A DNA stretch of 34,309 nucleotides from Methanomicrobia archaeon (GTDB lineage: Archaea > Halobacteriota > Bog-38 > Methanoflorentales > Methanoflorentaceae). Positions 1-7,668 of this stretch are shown here, piece by piece. The translations under genes were made by a program, and so were the position numbers. The DNA is taken from contig JACWML010000014.1 in NCBI GenBank assembly GCA_015661395.1, forward strand, positions 1 through 34,309. The letters run 5' to 3'. Position 1 is the stretch's first letter; each line of letters starts with the position of its first letter. The notes below the pieces were generated by a model. The model was not told where the DNA came from. It did not search any database and saw only the letters and a program-made list of their open reading frames with translations.

Positions 1-1318
1 GCTTGATCGCGTCACGCAGCTGTATTAGCGTGTCTTCATTAGACTTCGTGAAGTCAAATGGCGGATCGATGAAGCTTCGTGCGTAGCACGGAACGTTGTC
101 CATCCGATAGAACGTTCCCTCGCACTCCATGCCGTCCAAAACGCCGGGGAGCACAACGTCGCTGATGAAAGCTTGTGGCCCCTCTGCAGTTTCTATGGAG
201 ACGACGGGGATCTCACACATTTTTTCAACGGCCCTTTTCGGTAAATGGGCTCCGAGATCGGCACACATGCAGAACAGCGCATCAACTTCGCCCCGCCGCA
301 GTGCGTCAACGGTCGAGTACTCGCCTGGTTGATAGCGCGGTTCACCGGTCGAGAAATCGACGGCGTACGGGAAACCACACTGCCACGCGAGGACTTCATT
401 GAACCCCGCGACGTTACAGTGTCCTCTGTTTGCCAAGATGACGAACTTTCCATACTTGTTGCCGAGCTGCGTCAGCCTCATCGCCATCGATGCGTTGTAG
501 TGCTTGCCGCGGGTGCTGGCGATACCTAAACCGACCCAGATCACCCCAAAGCGTGCGTCCTTGATCATGTCGGCCGCCTTGTAGATGTCTTCCCTGCTAA
601 TGCCGGTCACTTCCGTGAATGATTCGTTCGGTTCAAACCCGTTGAGGATCGTCATGAGAGCGTCCAATATCTCGAAATCGGTACCGGGCTTGAGTTGGAG
701 GTGGAGATCTGCGTGCTCGGCGGTGGTCGAACGTCGTGGGTCGACGACGATTATCTGTCTCCCGAAGCGTCCTTGTCCCGTGAAAAAACCGCGCTGGAAT
801 ACCGAATGGCGGCTTAAGTGTCTTGGATGGGAGTCTTCGGGGTTGGCACCCCAGTAGATGTCGAGGTCCGCTCTGTTGCGGGTCTCGCCGAGGGTGCAGC
901 CCACCTGGCCGACATCTTGGATGGCCATAACCGTTGGTCCGTGGCAAATCGTCGCGTTGCCGTCGACCAGTCCGCCAAGCATCTCTGCGATCTCGATGCC
1001 GACAGACATAGCCTCAGTGGCCGTTTCGCTGCCGATAAAAAAGAACGGGCGTTTCGCATTTACGAAAATCTCAGCAGCTTTGTCGATTGCATCGCTCCAC
1101 GGTGCTTCCTTTCCTTCGATCAGCGGAGCGGTAATTCGATGGCTACTTCGAAGCTCCTTGAACTTTGCGTCGCCCATGATGCAGGCATTCCGCGTGACGA
1201 CTGAGACATCATCGACTTCGACTTCTATGTCATCGCACGTTATACCGCACACAGGGCACGTTACGTCCGTACAGGTAATCTTATTGCTAGTTTGGCCTTC
1301 TTGTGCTTCAGAACTCAT
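1..1318 (-). CDS. fwdB: Formylmethanofuran dehydrogenase subunit B (partial, 3' end outside window)
   Basis: Catalytic subunit of the Mo/W enzyme that interconverts CO2 plus methanofuran and formylmethanofuran, the entry or exit step of the archaeal C1 pathway. The frame stays open from the ATG at 1318 to the window edge (439 codons), close to the usual full length, so only a few C-terminal residues should be missing. A 4Fe-4S motif CPVCGITCDD lies at residues 21-30. The family motif ICHGP follows, whose Cys125 is in the place of the Mo/W-ligating Cys or Sec. Next come QDVGQVGCTLGE and RADLDIYWGANP, typical of this molybdopterin oxidoreductase branch. GAGGTG lies about 6 bases before the ATG. 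It diverges from the FmdE-like gene. The sequence does not tell the tungsten (Fwd) from the molybdenum (Fmd) isoenzyme. It is absent from simple ORF lists because its stop lies outside the window. Confidence 0.93.
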   Translation of the reverse strand, partial: MSSEAQEGQTSNKITCTDVTCPVCGITCDDIEVEVDDVSVVTRNACIMGDAKFKELRSSHRITAPLIEGKEAPWSDAIDKAAEIFVNAKRPFFFIGSETATEAMSVGIEIAEMLGGLVDGNATICHGPTVMAIQDVGQVGCTLGETRNRADLDIYWGANPEDSHPRHLSRHSVFQRGFFTGQGRFGRQIIVVDPRRSTTAEHADLHLQLKPGTDFEILDALMTILNGFEPNESFTEVTGISREDIYKAADMIKDARFGVIWVGLGIASTRGKHYNASMAMRLTQLGNKYGKFVILANRGHCNVAGFNEVLAWQCGFPYAVDFSTGEPRYQPGEYSTVDALRRGEVDALFCMCADLGAHLPKRAVEKMCEIPVVSIETAEGPQAFISDVVLPGVLDGMECEGTFYRMDNVPCYARSFIDPPFDFTKSNEDTLIQLRDAIK

Positions 1319-1489
1319 ATTTGCACCTCAATTCGCAATTCTACCGCCAGATTGTACTCTTCTGGTTATGAGCGAAAGACGAGAAACCGACTTTTTTTCC
1401 ACTCGTGACTTTGGTAGACACTGCGAACCCTTGCGCCGTTAGCGATATTGCTTTATGATAATACCACTCTGTTTATATGTTGGCAACAG

Positions 1490-1501
1490 AAAATATAAAA
1501 G
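1490..1501 (+). promoter_or_regulatory. TATA box of the fmdE-like gene
   Basis: The A/T-rich stretch AAAATATAAAAG ends 58 bases before the ATG at 1559. At the usual archaeal spacing of about 25 bases, transcription would start near 1520-1525 and leave a short leader. Confidence 0.5.
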
Positions 1502-1558
1502 TATCGTTATAATCAACGGAAAACATCGTATCTGCGTGTAATTAGGCGAAGATCCACA

Positions 1559-2200
1559 ATGAGTATCTCAGTTGCCAAACTTGAAGCGTTGATGGACAAC
1601 TACGGAACGGAAGAAAGAATCAGGGGATATATAAGACGGTGCGTGTCATTTCACGGTTTTTTCCCCCCTGGTTTGCTTATAGGCGTGTTCATGGTCGATT
1701 TGGCTTTGGAAAAACTCGGGGCAAATTTAGATGAGAAGTTGTATGCGGTGGCTGAAACACCGAAATGTGCGCCCGATGCCGTACAAGTCATTACCACCGC
1801 CACTATAGGCAATAAGCAACTACGCATAATAGACACCGGTAAGTTCTCTATTACGTTAAACAGAGGTTCTACCGAAGAGCGTGCCGATGGGATACGCGTT
1901 TACGTTGATGCAACGAAGATCCGGCGTTACCCAACACTCGATCTCTGGTATACGAACGATCCACGTTACAAGCGCGTTGATGAAAAAGATCGGGTTTATG
2001 ACGAGATTCTACAGGCTGGGCGAAGTATTCTGTCGTGGGAGCGGGTCAAAGTCTCGGTTCCTCAAAAGGCGGTATGGCAGGCCGTGCAATGTCCAGTATG
2101 CAAAGAGATGGTGCCGGACTATCTGGTTGAAGACGGCGTGTGCACATCGTGCGCAGGAGCGAGTTACTACGATAGATCTGGTGAAGCGCTCCATCAATGA
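1559..2200 (+). CDS. FmdE-family protein with altered metal-site motif and C-terminal zinc ribbon
   Basis: Protein of 213 residues related to the FmdE family, named for formylmethanofuran dehydrogenase subunit E; its precise role is unsettled. The N-terminal domain has FHGFFPPGLLIG at 31-42, where the family usually reads FHGHxCPG. The second His and the Cys of that motif are thus replaced. The later motif around KCAPDAVQ (69-76) and TIGN (82-85) is kept. The C-terminus has a zinc-ribbon-like pair, CPVC (178-181) and CTSC (195-198). It diverges from fwdB, in keeping with a C1 or Mo/W link. A TATA-like ATATAAA lies about 60 bases before the ATG. No clear Shine-Dalgarno is seen. The family call is good; whether it is an active enzyme or a metal-binding accessory protein is open. 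Confidence 0.8.
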   Translation: MSISVAKLEALMDNYGTEERIRGYIRRCVSFHGFFPPGLLIGVFMVDLALEKLGANLDEKLYAVAETPKCAPDAVQVITTATIGNKQLRIIDTGKFSITLNRGSTEERADGIRVYVDATKIRRYPTLDLWYTNDPRYKRVDEKDRVYDEILQAGRSILSWERVKVSVPQKAVWQAVQCPVCKEMVPDYLVEDGVCTSCAGASYYDRSGEALHQ

Positions 2201-2274
2201 CTGTCGCTGAGCAGACGTCGAATGATTCAAAGAGCCGTTCTCGAGGTCTCTATATTTTCGCCTGAATAAGCGCG

Positions 2275-3189
2275 TTAACTGTCAGCTGGTGGCGGGCCTC
2301 TGTCGAGAATGGATTTTTCTTCTTTGGCAGCGCCTTTCTCCTTCAAGGTGAGCACTTTGACGGTGACGATAACCGCAAATGATATTAGCACGAGAATGAT
2401 TGCGAGGTAAACCGCGGTATCCAAGCTAATGTCGAGCTCAGAATATATGGCAAGAGGCATTGTTTGGGTTACGCCCGGAAGATTGCCCGCAAATATGATA
2501 GTTGCGCCAAATTCTCCGAGAGCGCGTGCCCATGTCATAAGTGCTCCAGAAACGAGGCCGTTCAGTGCGATCGGCACCGTCACACGGAAAAAGGTTCCCG
2601 CACTTGATGCGCCTAGCGTATGGGCCGCCCGTTCGTAGTCGAGGTCGACGTCTTCAAAACTCGTTGTTGCTTGCCGGATATAGAAAGGAGACGATACAAA
2701 GATTTGCGCTAGTATTACAGCGGTTGTAGTAAAGGCGATGTTGATTCCCAGGAGGTTGAAGTACTGACCAAGCAATCCTCGTCGGCCAAATGCCAGTAAG
2801 AGCGCGATACCTGCCACCGCAGGAGGCAGGACAATTGGAAGATCGATTAGCGTCTCTATTATTCTCTTGCCGTGGTAGCTGTGGCGCGCGTTAAAGTACG
2901 CCACGGGGGTACCGAATGTAATGACAAGCAATAGGGTCGTCAGTGTGGTCACCAAGCTTAGCTGGATTGCCTGCACCAGCACTTGGGACCCCGAGAGGGA
3001 GTTAAGAAAGCCAGAGAGAGATCCGTACGCAAAGAGCGCCACGAGAGGCAAGCCGACAAATGTTACGACCACCGCAAACGCTACTAGAACGATGAGGAAC
3101 GCAACAGTTCTACTAAGCGTCCCAGTCAATTGGGCCTTTTTAGTGCGATCAGATGAAAAAGTATTGCGGGGCTTTTTCAAAGACTGCAT
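2275..3189 (-). CDS. modB: Molybdate/tungstate ABC transporter permease
   Basis: Integral membrane subunit (304 residues from the ATG at 3189) of an oxyanion ABC importer. About six hydrophobic segments are visible. The cytoplasmic coupling motif starts RAAHTLGASSAG and ends at GEFGATIIFAGN, the characteristic ModB/WtpB signature. A GTG at 3228 would add 13 residues; the ATG at 3189 is preferred because GAGAGA precedes it. The N-terminus is basic and hydrophilic, and the C-terminal tail is charged and rich in Pro/Lys. It diverges from modA across 440 bases holding regulatory sites. The ATPase modC is not adjacent; it lies about 6 kb away, next to a relic of another modB. Molybdate versus tungstate preference cannot be read from the permease. 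Confidence 0.9.
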   Translation of the reverse strand: MQSLKKPRNTFSSDRTKKAQLTGTLSRTVAFLIVLVAFAVVVTFVGLPLVALFAYGSLSGFLNSLSGSQVLVQAIQLSLVTTLTTLLLVITFGTPVAYFNARHSYHGKRIIETLIDLPIVLPPAVAGIALLLAFGRRGLLGQYFNLLGINIAFTTTAVILAQIFVSSPFYIRQATTSFEDVDLDYERAAHTLGASSAGTFFRVTVPIALNGLVSGALMTWARALGEFGATIIFAGNLPGVTQTMPLAIYSELDISLDTAVYLAIILVLISFAVIVTVKVLTLKEKGAAKEEKSILDRGPPPADS

Positions 3190-3464
3190 AAGTCTCTCTC
3201 GCGAGAATTTCAAGATAATCTGCCGCACTTTCGACTTTTTAGGAGTTTTGCGTTCCCTTCATAGTGGATGCCACACCCCTACGAAGCGAACGGACTGTAT
3301 AAGAACTTCTAGCTTGAAATTCCCAGCTAATTACAGACGAACAGCTTATTGCTATAAAAATCTATGGCCAGCCGTTTTCACAGGTGATTTGATAAGACAC
3401 TGCTCTTTTTGAGCTTAGTTCAGAAAGCAACGCGCTTACCTGACTAAAGTAGTGCACCTTAAAG

Positions 3465-3494
3465 CGTTATGACTGACTGTTCATAACGTTTAAG
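3465..3494 (+). promoter_or_regulatory. Operator-like inverted repeat and TATA element of modA
   Basis: CGTTAT, 12 bases, ATAACG forms an inverted repeat at 3465-3488, directly followed by TTTAAGTA, which can serve as the TATA box. The same arrangement, AAAGCGTTAT then ACTG then ATAACGTTTAAGTA with an identical 12-base spacer, recurs at 7636-7670 before the broken modA copy. Two copies before two modA genes make a binding site for an oxyanion- or cofactor-sensing regulator likely. It overlaps the BRE/TATA position, which would suit repression. The sequence differs from the bacterial ModE consensus as I know it. Confidence 0.6.
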
Positions 3495-3525
3495 TATCTG
3501 CGGAAGCATTATACCCTGGTAAAGT

Positions 3526-3593
3526 GGAAAATGGCTTTTTCACCATTCTTGTGGCTGTGAATATGGCCAGAGCGAGGTATCAAAGCCATTTCC
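3526..3593 (+). promoter_or_regulatory. Structured leader of modA mRNA (candidate cis-regulatory RNA)
   Basis: GGAAAATGGCTTT (3526-3538) pairs with AAAGCCATTTCC (3582-3593) with one bulged A, enclosing about 43 bases. Inside are two short helices, CAC/GTG around CATTCTT and TGGC/GCCA at 3552-3569. If TTTAAGTA at 3489 is the TATA box, transcription starts near 3518 and the whole structure is in the 5' leader. This could be a metabolite- or protein-responsive element. No known riboswitch class is recognised. Confidence 0.4.
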
Positions 3594-3640
3594 GACAAAC
3601 TTAAGACTAGCCGAGCTCGCACGTGCTAGTTAAGGAGGAT

Positions 3641-3673
3641 ATGGATATGGATAACAAGGGAGGATACGAATGA
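3641..3673 (+). CDS. Ten-residue leader ORF translationally coupled to modA
   Basis: A strong AAGGAGG at 3631-3637 precedes ATGGATATGG. The reading frame codes for ten residues (MDMDNKGGYE) and stops at TGA 3671-3673, overlapping the modA start as ATGA. A second GGGAGG inside it serves modA itself. It may only add ribosome loading, or it may act as an upstream control peptide. It is too short for homology evidence. Confidence 0.4.
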   Translation: MDMDNKGGYE

Positions 3674-4557
3674 CTAAGAAGAAGATTATACCGATATTGC
3701 TTTGCGCACTGTTGAGTGTGCTCGTAGTCACCACGTGTGGCTGCACGACTACGAGTACGCAAAGCACGAAGCTCACTGTTTTTGCTGCAGCGTCGCTTAC
3801 TAACGCGTTTAATCAGACGGCTCAGGCCTTTGAAGCTAATAACACTGGCGTCAACGTCACCTTTAACTATGCCGGTAGCCAGGTTTTGGCAACCCAAATC
3901 GAGCAAGGGGCCAGTGCGGACGTTTTCGCGTCTGCCGATCTAACGCACATGAATTCCGTGAAGGACGCAGGGTTGATGAATAACTCAAGCATTACTATTT
4001 TCGCACAGAACTACTTAGCCATCATCGTACCGACAGGGAACCCTGCAAACATCACCAGTCTGTCAGACCTCGCGAAGTCAGGAGTGAAACTCGATATCGC
4101 GAACAGTTCCGTCCCCGTCGGGAATTACTCGCTGCAAATGCTTGCAAAAGCGTCTAACAACTCGACATACGGTTCCGGATTCAAGAACAGCGTCCTAGCT
4201 AACGTTGTGTCACAGGAAACGAATGTCAACGACGTCGTAGTCAAGGTCGCGCTTGGACAGGCCGATGCGGGCATCGTATACAAATCCGACGTACCAACTG
4301 CGTACCAGAGTAAGGTGCAGGTAATCACGATTCCTCACAGTGTAAACGTCCTTGCTCAATACCCAATCGGGGTAGTCAGCAGTTCGTCGAATGCTCAACT
4401 GGCGCAGAGTTTCATCAACTACGTAACCTCTCCAGATGGTCAGGCAATTTTGCAGAGCTACGGTTTCATTATTCCACCGACTTCGCAGAACACGACCACG
4501 GCAGCCGCCACCTCAGCCACGACATCGCACAGTACAACTGCCGCTTCTGCGACTTGA
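3670..4557 (+). CDS. modA: Molybdate/tungstate ABC transporter substrate-binding lipoprotein
   Basis: Extracytoplasmic oxyanion-binding protein of 295 residues. The N-terminus is basic (KKK), then a hydrophobic stretch, then a lipobox-like VTTCGC, so Cys23 or Cys25 can be lipidated and anchored. The mature part begins LTVFAAASLTNAF, and AGSQVLATQIEQGASADVFASAD follows, both typical of ModA; the Ser residues there are oxyanion ligands in the family. A ModA-type rather than WtpA-type sequence is suggested. The last 25 residues are an Ala/Thr/Ser-rich low-complexity tail, unusual for ModA. Its start overlaps a short leader ORF. A hairpin terminator follows at 4614. Its operator is shared with the decayed copy near 7.8 kb. 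Confidence 0.9.
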   Translation: MTKKKIIPILLCALLSVLVVTTCGCTTTSTQSTKLTVFAAASLTNAFNQTAQAFEANNTGVNVTFNYAGSQVLATQIEQGASADVFASADLTHMNSVKDAGLMNNSSITIFAQNYLAIIVPTGNPANITSLSDLAKSGVKLDIANSSVPVGNYSLQMLAKASNNSTYGSGFKNSVLANVVSQETNVNDVVVKVALGQADAGIVYKSDVPTAYQSKVQVITIPHSVNVLAQYPIGVVSSSSNAQLAQSFINYVTSPDGQAILQSYGFIIPPTSQNTTTAAATSATTSHSTTAASAT

Positions 4558-4613
4558 GCAGTAAGAAAGGCCCTAAATGAAGCGTTCGCAGTAAGCTAGG
4601 CAGTTCGCCTATA

Positions 4614-4646
4614 GCACCCGCCGCCGCGTGCGGTGCCTCTTTTTTA
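4614..4646 (+). terminator. Terminator after modA
   Basis: GCACC and GGTGC form the base of a GC-rich hairpin (4614-4636), followed by CTC and a run of six T. It lies 57 bases after the modA stop. Confidence 0.6.
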
Positions 4647-4753
4647 CGCTACAGTGCGAACGATTGAGGTAAGCAGAGTCAAAACGAAGGATACTTTTCT
4701 TAAACACATTTGAACAGTTTACAACGAAGTTTAAGTACCCTAGGATCGGCTAG

Positions 4754-4882
4754 CTCAAAGGCGGTCAAGACTGGCTGTTCGACTGGTTAGTGCTTCTGGC
4801 GCCTGTTCGGTTCGTGACCGAGTACCACCCTGATAAAGATTCTACTACGCAGAAGCTTAAAAAACTGGCCAAAATGGCCTGA
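4754..4882 (+). pseudogene. Gene fragment without a start (42 codons)
   Basis: After an in-frame TAG at 4751, 42 codons stay open to the TGA at 4880. The peptide has an aromatic/hydrophobic beginning (DWLFDWLVLLAPVRF) and a charged end (KLKKLAKMA). No convincing ATG or GTG is present, so it looks like the C-terminal end of a lost gene. I do not recognise the family. It lies directly before two small ORFs, one of them phage-like. Confidence 0.25.
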
Positions 4883-4889
4883 GGGTAAT

Positions 4890-4979
4890 ATGCAAGAGCG
4901 GAGTGGCGACATAGAGGCTTTTAGTGAGCTTTTTGATCTGCTCGAACGCATATTTCATCGACCAATAAATAGTAAGTAA
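4890..4979 (+). CDS. Small ORF of 29 residues, unrecognised
   Basis: ATG at 4890 follows GAGGGT at a fair distance and reads 29 codons, acidic and helical in character (DIEAFSELFDLLERIF), to TAA. It begins 8 bases after the fragment above and ends 14 bases before the next gene, so the three could have been co-transcribed. It may be a relic. No function can be given. Confidence 0.25.
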   Translation: MQERSGDIEAFSELFDLLERIFHRPINSK

Positions 4980-4993
4980 ATGCTCAAATAAGC

Positions 4994-5290
4994 ATGACGG
5001 CGCCTTATAATGGAAATTCAGCCGATTCAAGGCTGAATAAAGTGCGGCTGGCTAAAGTCCGTTTTCTTATTGGTGACACCAACCAGGAGGAATCGTTTCT
5101 CAGCAATCAAGAGATTGAATTCTTCTTGAATGAGGAGAAGAGCGACAACATGGCTGCGGCCAAAGCTGGTGAAGCGTTGGTATCGAAATTGATAGCCCTC
5201 AACGAAAATGAAAAAGCGGAGCAGCTTAGAAAGACGTGTGAGGAATTAAGAGATAGAGCACAACGCTCCGCATCGCCGGGCGAGATCTAA
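4994..5290 (+). CDS. Phage head-tail adaptor-like small protein
   Basis: Protein of 98 residues. Residues 20-60 have the pattern VRFLIGDT, then FLSNQEIEFFLNE, then a helix with AAAKAGEALVSKL. This resembles the small connector/adaptor proteins found between portal and tail genes in tailed phages, in which a short DT segment precedes an LSDEEI-type helix. No other phage structural gene is nearby, so it would be a solitary remnant or domesticated gene. There is no good ribosome binding site before the ATG. The assignment rests on pattern similarity only. Confidence 0.45.
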   Translation: MTAPYNGNSADSRLNKVRLAKVRFLIGDTNQEESFLSNQEIEFFLNEEKSDNMAAAKAGEALVSKLIALNENEKAEQLRKTCEELRDRAQRSASPGEI

Positions 5291-5331
5291 AAGAGCCTTG
5301 CCATCCCTTTAAGCTTTGCTAATTTTTGGCA

Positions 5332-5585
5332 ATGATTGCGGCCAGGATATCTATGCGTTTACCCCCGTAGAATGGCAAGCTTCTGGCGGTCTAATATCCT
5401 GACGGCATCAATACAGTTAACGACCTCAATACGCCGTCGCCGAGGGTGCTCGCGACCATTATCTCTCAATGAGCCGCTGGCTTTCGCAGGCCGGCTTCGA
5501 AATCTGGCTAGGATGCGTGTTCACATTTGAAAATCTAACACTACGCAGGCTCAATCCGAAACGCTAACTGCTTCGTTTCCGTGAA
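5332..5585 (+). pseudogene. Decayed coding remnant with in-frame stops
   Basis: One forward frame reads through this interval with only two stops. It has a plausible peptide before them (DIYAFTPVEWQASGGL) and after them (DHYLSMSRWLSQAGFEIW), and it runs into the end of the converging aldehyde dehydrogenase gene. It looks like an old, broken gene, perhaps from the same island as the phage-like ORF. The family is not recognised and the call is weak. Confidence 0.2.
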
Positions 5586-6989
5586 GGCTGCCAATCCTTC
5601 ACGACCGCCTTCGCGACCAATGCCGCTCAATTTTACGCCTCCGAAGGGAGCTTCAACGGCTGCGATTCGCGTATCGTTCACTCCAACCATTCCGACATCG
5701 AGTCGCTCTGCAATTCGTATTGCTTTGCTCAAATCGCGTGTGTAGAGATAAGCTGCGAGTCCGTATTGCGTGCTGTTCGCGCGCTCGATTGCCTCGTCGT
5801 CGGATTCAAAAGCGGTCACCGCGATGATCGGTCCAAAGGTTTCTTCGCAAGTTATGCGCATTTGTGGGGTCACGTCTGCTAATATGGTTGGTGCATAGAA
5901 GTTGCCCTTTGCTTGGTCATCCGCGGTGAGTTGATGTCCTCCCATTAGCAGGCGTGCTCCACGATCAATGGCATCGTTGACGTGGCTACTCACTTTTTCG
6001 AGAGCATCTCGATTTATGAGAGGGCCGACGTCGGTCTTAGGATCGAGACCGTTGCCGACTTTGAGTCTCTCGACGCGGGAAGATAGCAGCTCTAAGAAGG
6101 TTTCAAGCAAGCTCGAATGCACATGGACTTGGTTTGGAGCTATGCACGTTTGGCCTGCATTCTGGAATTTGGCCGACATCAGACCATCGATAGCTCGATC
6201 AAGAGCTGCATCGCTCATAATGATAAAGGCCGCGTGACCTCCGAGCTCCAATGAAACCCGCTTGACGTGATTCGCGGCTCCCCGCATCAGTAGTTTGCCT
6301 ACGTCGGGCGAACCTGCAAATGAGATCTTTTTCACGCGCTGATCGTCTAGAAACGCTTGTCCAATGATACTTGCGTCGCCGGTGACTACGTTCAAGACAC
6401 CGGGAGGTATTCCCCCATCGTTAAACGCACGAGCCAGAGCAAGTGCTGTGAGGGGGGTTTGTCTGGCCGGCTTTATGACGACTGTGCAGCCTGCGGCCAA
6501 GGCTGCGGTGGCCGTTCTCGCAACCATATAGGCAGGGAAATTCCAAGGAGTAATGATTGCAGCGACGCCTATTGGTTGTCGAATGGTCAGCAAGCGTCGG
6601 TCTGGTAGAGGATCGGGAATCCATTCCCCGTACGAACGCCTTCCTTCTTCAGCGTACCAACGGATAAAATCAGCTGCTACGTTGACTTCGCCGTGTGATT
6701 GGCGTAAGGGTTTCCCACTTTCTTCTGTGATTAACCGCGTAATTTCTTCCCGGCGAGAGAGTAGTGAATGGCGTGACCTGTCGAGCAGCTCGGCGCGCTT
6801 TACAGCAGGCGTGCGTGCCCATGCGGGAAAGGTGGAGTGCGCGGCCCCAATGGCGGTGGCTACGTCTTCAGCCGATGCTGCCGGAATCTCGTCTACAACC
6901 TCGCCGGTAGCCGGGTTATAGACGCTAATGGAACGGCCTGTTGCCGCAGGAACCCATTCGCCGTAGATCAGCATCTTCTGCAGAGCCAC
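5541..6989 (-). CDS. NAD(P)-dependent aldehyde dehydrogenase, succinate-semialdehyde dehydrogenase type
   Basis: Full-length ALDH of 482 residues, oxidising an aldehyde to the acid. The canonical residues are all visible: PWN with Asn150, Lys173 in KPARQTP, the FAGSPDVGK turn at 225-232, Glu248 in LELGGHA and Cys282 in NAGQTC. EETFGPI and the C-terminal APFGGVKLSGIGREGG are also kept. The KPAxQTP segment and the C-terminal motif are like GabD, so succinate semialdehyde with NADP is the best guess, but ALDH substrates are hard to predict. AGGAACG precedes the ATG closely. The sequence is bacterial in character and it sits alone among unrelated genes, which suggests lateral acquisition. Confidence 0.85.
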   Translation of the reverse strand: MALQKMLIYGEWVPAATGRSISVYNPATGEVVDEIPAASAEDVATAIGAAHSTFPAWARTPAVKRAELLDRSRHSLLSRREEITRLITEESGKPLRQSHGEVNVAADFIRWYAEEGRRSYGEWIPDPLPDRRLLTIRQPIGVAAIITPWNFPAYMVARTATAALAAGCTVVIKPARQTPLTALALARAFNDGGIPPGVLNVVTGDASIIGQAFLDDQRVKKISFAGSPDVGKLLMRGAANHVKRVSLELGGHAAFIIMSDAALDRAIDGLMSAKFQNAGQTCIAPNQVHVHSSLLETFLELLSSRVERLKVGNGLDPKTDVGPLINRDALEKVSSHVNDAIDRGARLLMGGHQLTADDQAKGNFYAPTILADVTPQMRITCEETFGPIIAVTAFESDDEAIERANSTQYGLAAYLYTRDLSKAIRIAERLDVGMVGVNDTRIAAVEAPFGGVKLSGIGREGGREGLAAFTETKQLAFRIEPA

Positions 6990-7148
6990 AAGCGTTCCTC
7001 CTGGAGATCCTTCGACACCAGCCGTCTGCGTGTGAGCTGCGGCAGTAGGAGCATATCATTCGACGAAATGTGCCTCATGCCTAGCTTAGGTAGCCTGAAG
7101 CATCTCGTTGTTCTGAGCACGCAAGCCAAGCCGGTTTTCAGCACTCAC

Positions 7149-7352
7149 TTATTTTTGAATCATGACCGATGTTGATTTCACTAGCACAGTCACTTTATCG
7201 CCGGCTTTGAGTGCGAGGTCCTCTGCGGCATCTTTAGTGATGGCTGAAACGAACTGATTGTCACCAACTTGCACGATGATTTCGGCCATTACAGCGCCCA
7301 GTTTTACTTCTTTGACTGTTCCGGGAAATTGGTTACGTATGCTAAGTGGCAT
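7149..7352 (-). CDS. mop: Molbindin (Mop/TOBE domain protein), copy 1
   Basis: Single-domain protein of 67 residues of the Mop family, which assembles into oligomers that bind molybdate or tungstate in the cytoplasm. It begins with the family pattern SIRNQFPGTV, then VKLGAVMAEIIVQVGD, and ends with TKDAAEDLALKAGDKVTVLVKSTSVMI, the classic TOBE fold. AAGGTGAT lies just before the ATG. It is about three quarters identical to the second molbindin at 12129 and keeps closer to the family pattern (LALKAGDKV). It probably buffers or stores oxyanion for FwdB and other pterin enzymes. Confidence 0.9.
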   Translation of the reverse strand: MPLSIRNQFPGTVKEVKLGAVMAEIIVQVGDNQFVSAITKDAAEDLALKAGDKVTVLVKSTSVMIQK

Positions 7353-7470
7353 TTAGTATCACCTTTTACAACTTAACCTGTTCATTCTTATGGTTTGTCA
7401 TCGCAAAATCTTGGCTGTCTGGTTTCGCGGGTGCCTCTCTTGGAAGCAATTGCTCAGGAGAAGATGCATA

Positions 7471-7635
7471 ATGATGGACAAACACAAAGCATATGTACAG
7501 CGATTGCTAGGCAAAGAAGATGACATATGCACACGCTGTGCATATGCCGCCACTTCTTTAACAAATTTGGGAGATAAGGTATGGGAGTTGCGTCGCATCC
7601 CAAACCTTGGAAGTAACATGTGTTTTGTGTTATAA
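7471..7635 (+). CDS. Small ORF of 54 residues, unrecognised
   Basis: ATG at 7471 preceded by CAGGAGAAG. The product has a CTRC pair and is otherwise without a known motif. It contains a perfect 9-base inverted repeat in its coding region and ends just before the copied mod operator. It could be a small cysteine protein or chance. No function is proposed. Confidence 0.25.
   Translation: MMDKHKAYVQRLLGKEDDICTRCAYAATSLTNLGDKVWELRRIPNLGSNMCFVL
7524..7546. repeat. Perfect inverted repeat CATATGCAC-N5-GTGCATATG
   Basis: Two 9-base arms (7524-7532 and 7538-7546) around ACGCT. The symmetry and size (23 bp) suit a dimeric DNA-binding protein. It lies between the divergent mop gene and the broken modA locus. 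Confidence 0.5.
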
Positions 7636-7638
7636 AAG

Positions 7639-7668
7639 CGTTATTACTGGACGATAATAACGTTTAAG
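7639..7668 (+). promoter_or_regulatory. Second copy of the mod operator and TATA element
   Basis: CGTTAT (7639-7644), 12 bases, ATAACG (7657-7662), then TTTAAGTA. It matches the site before intact modA in half-sites, spacer length, the flanking AAAG and the TATA-like octamer. It drives what is now a broken modA. Confidence 0.6.

Noticed and set aside
1-1442. Several plus-strand ORFs of 67-194 codons
   Set aside because: They are shadows of the minus-strand fwdB frame, which carries all the family motifs.
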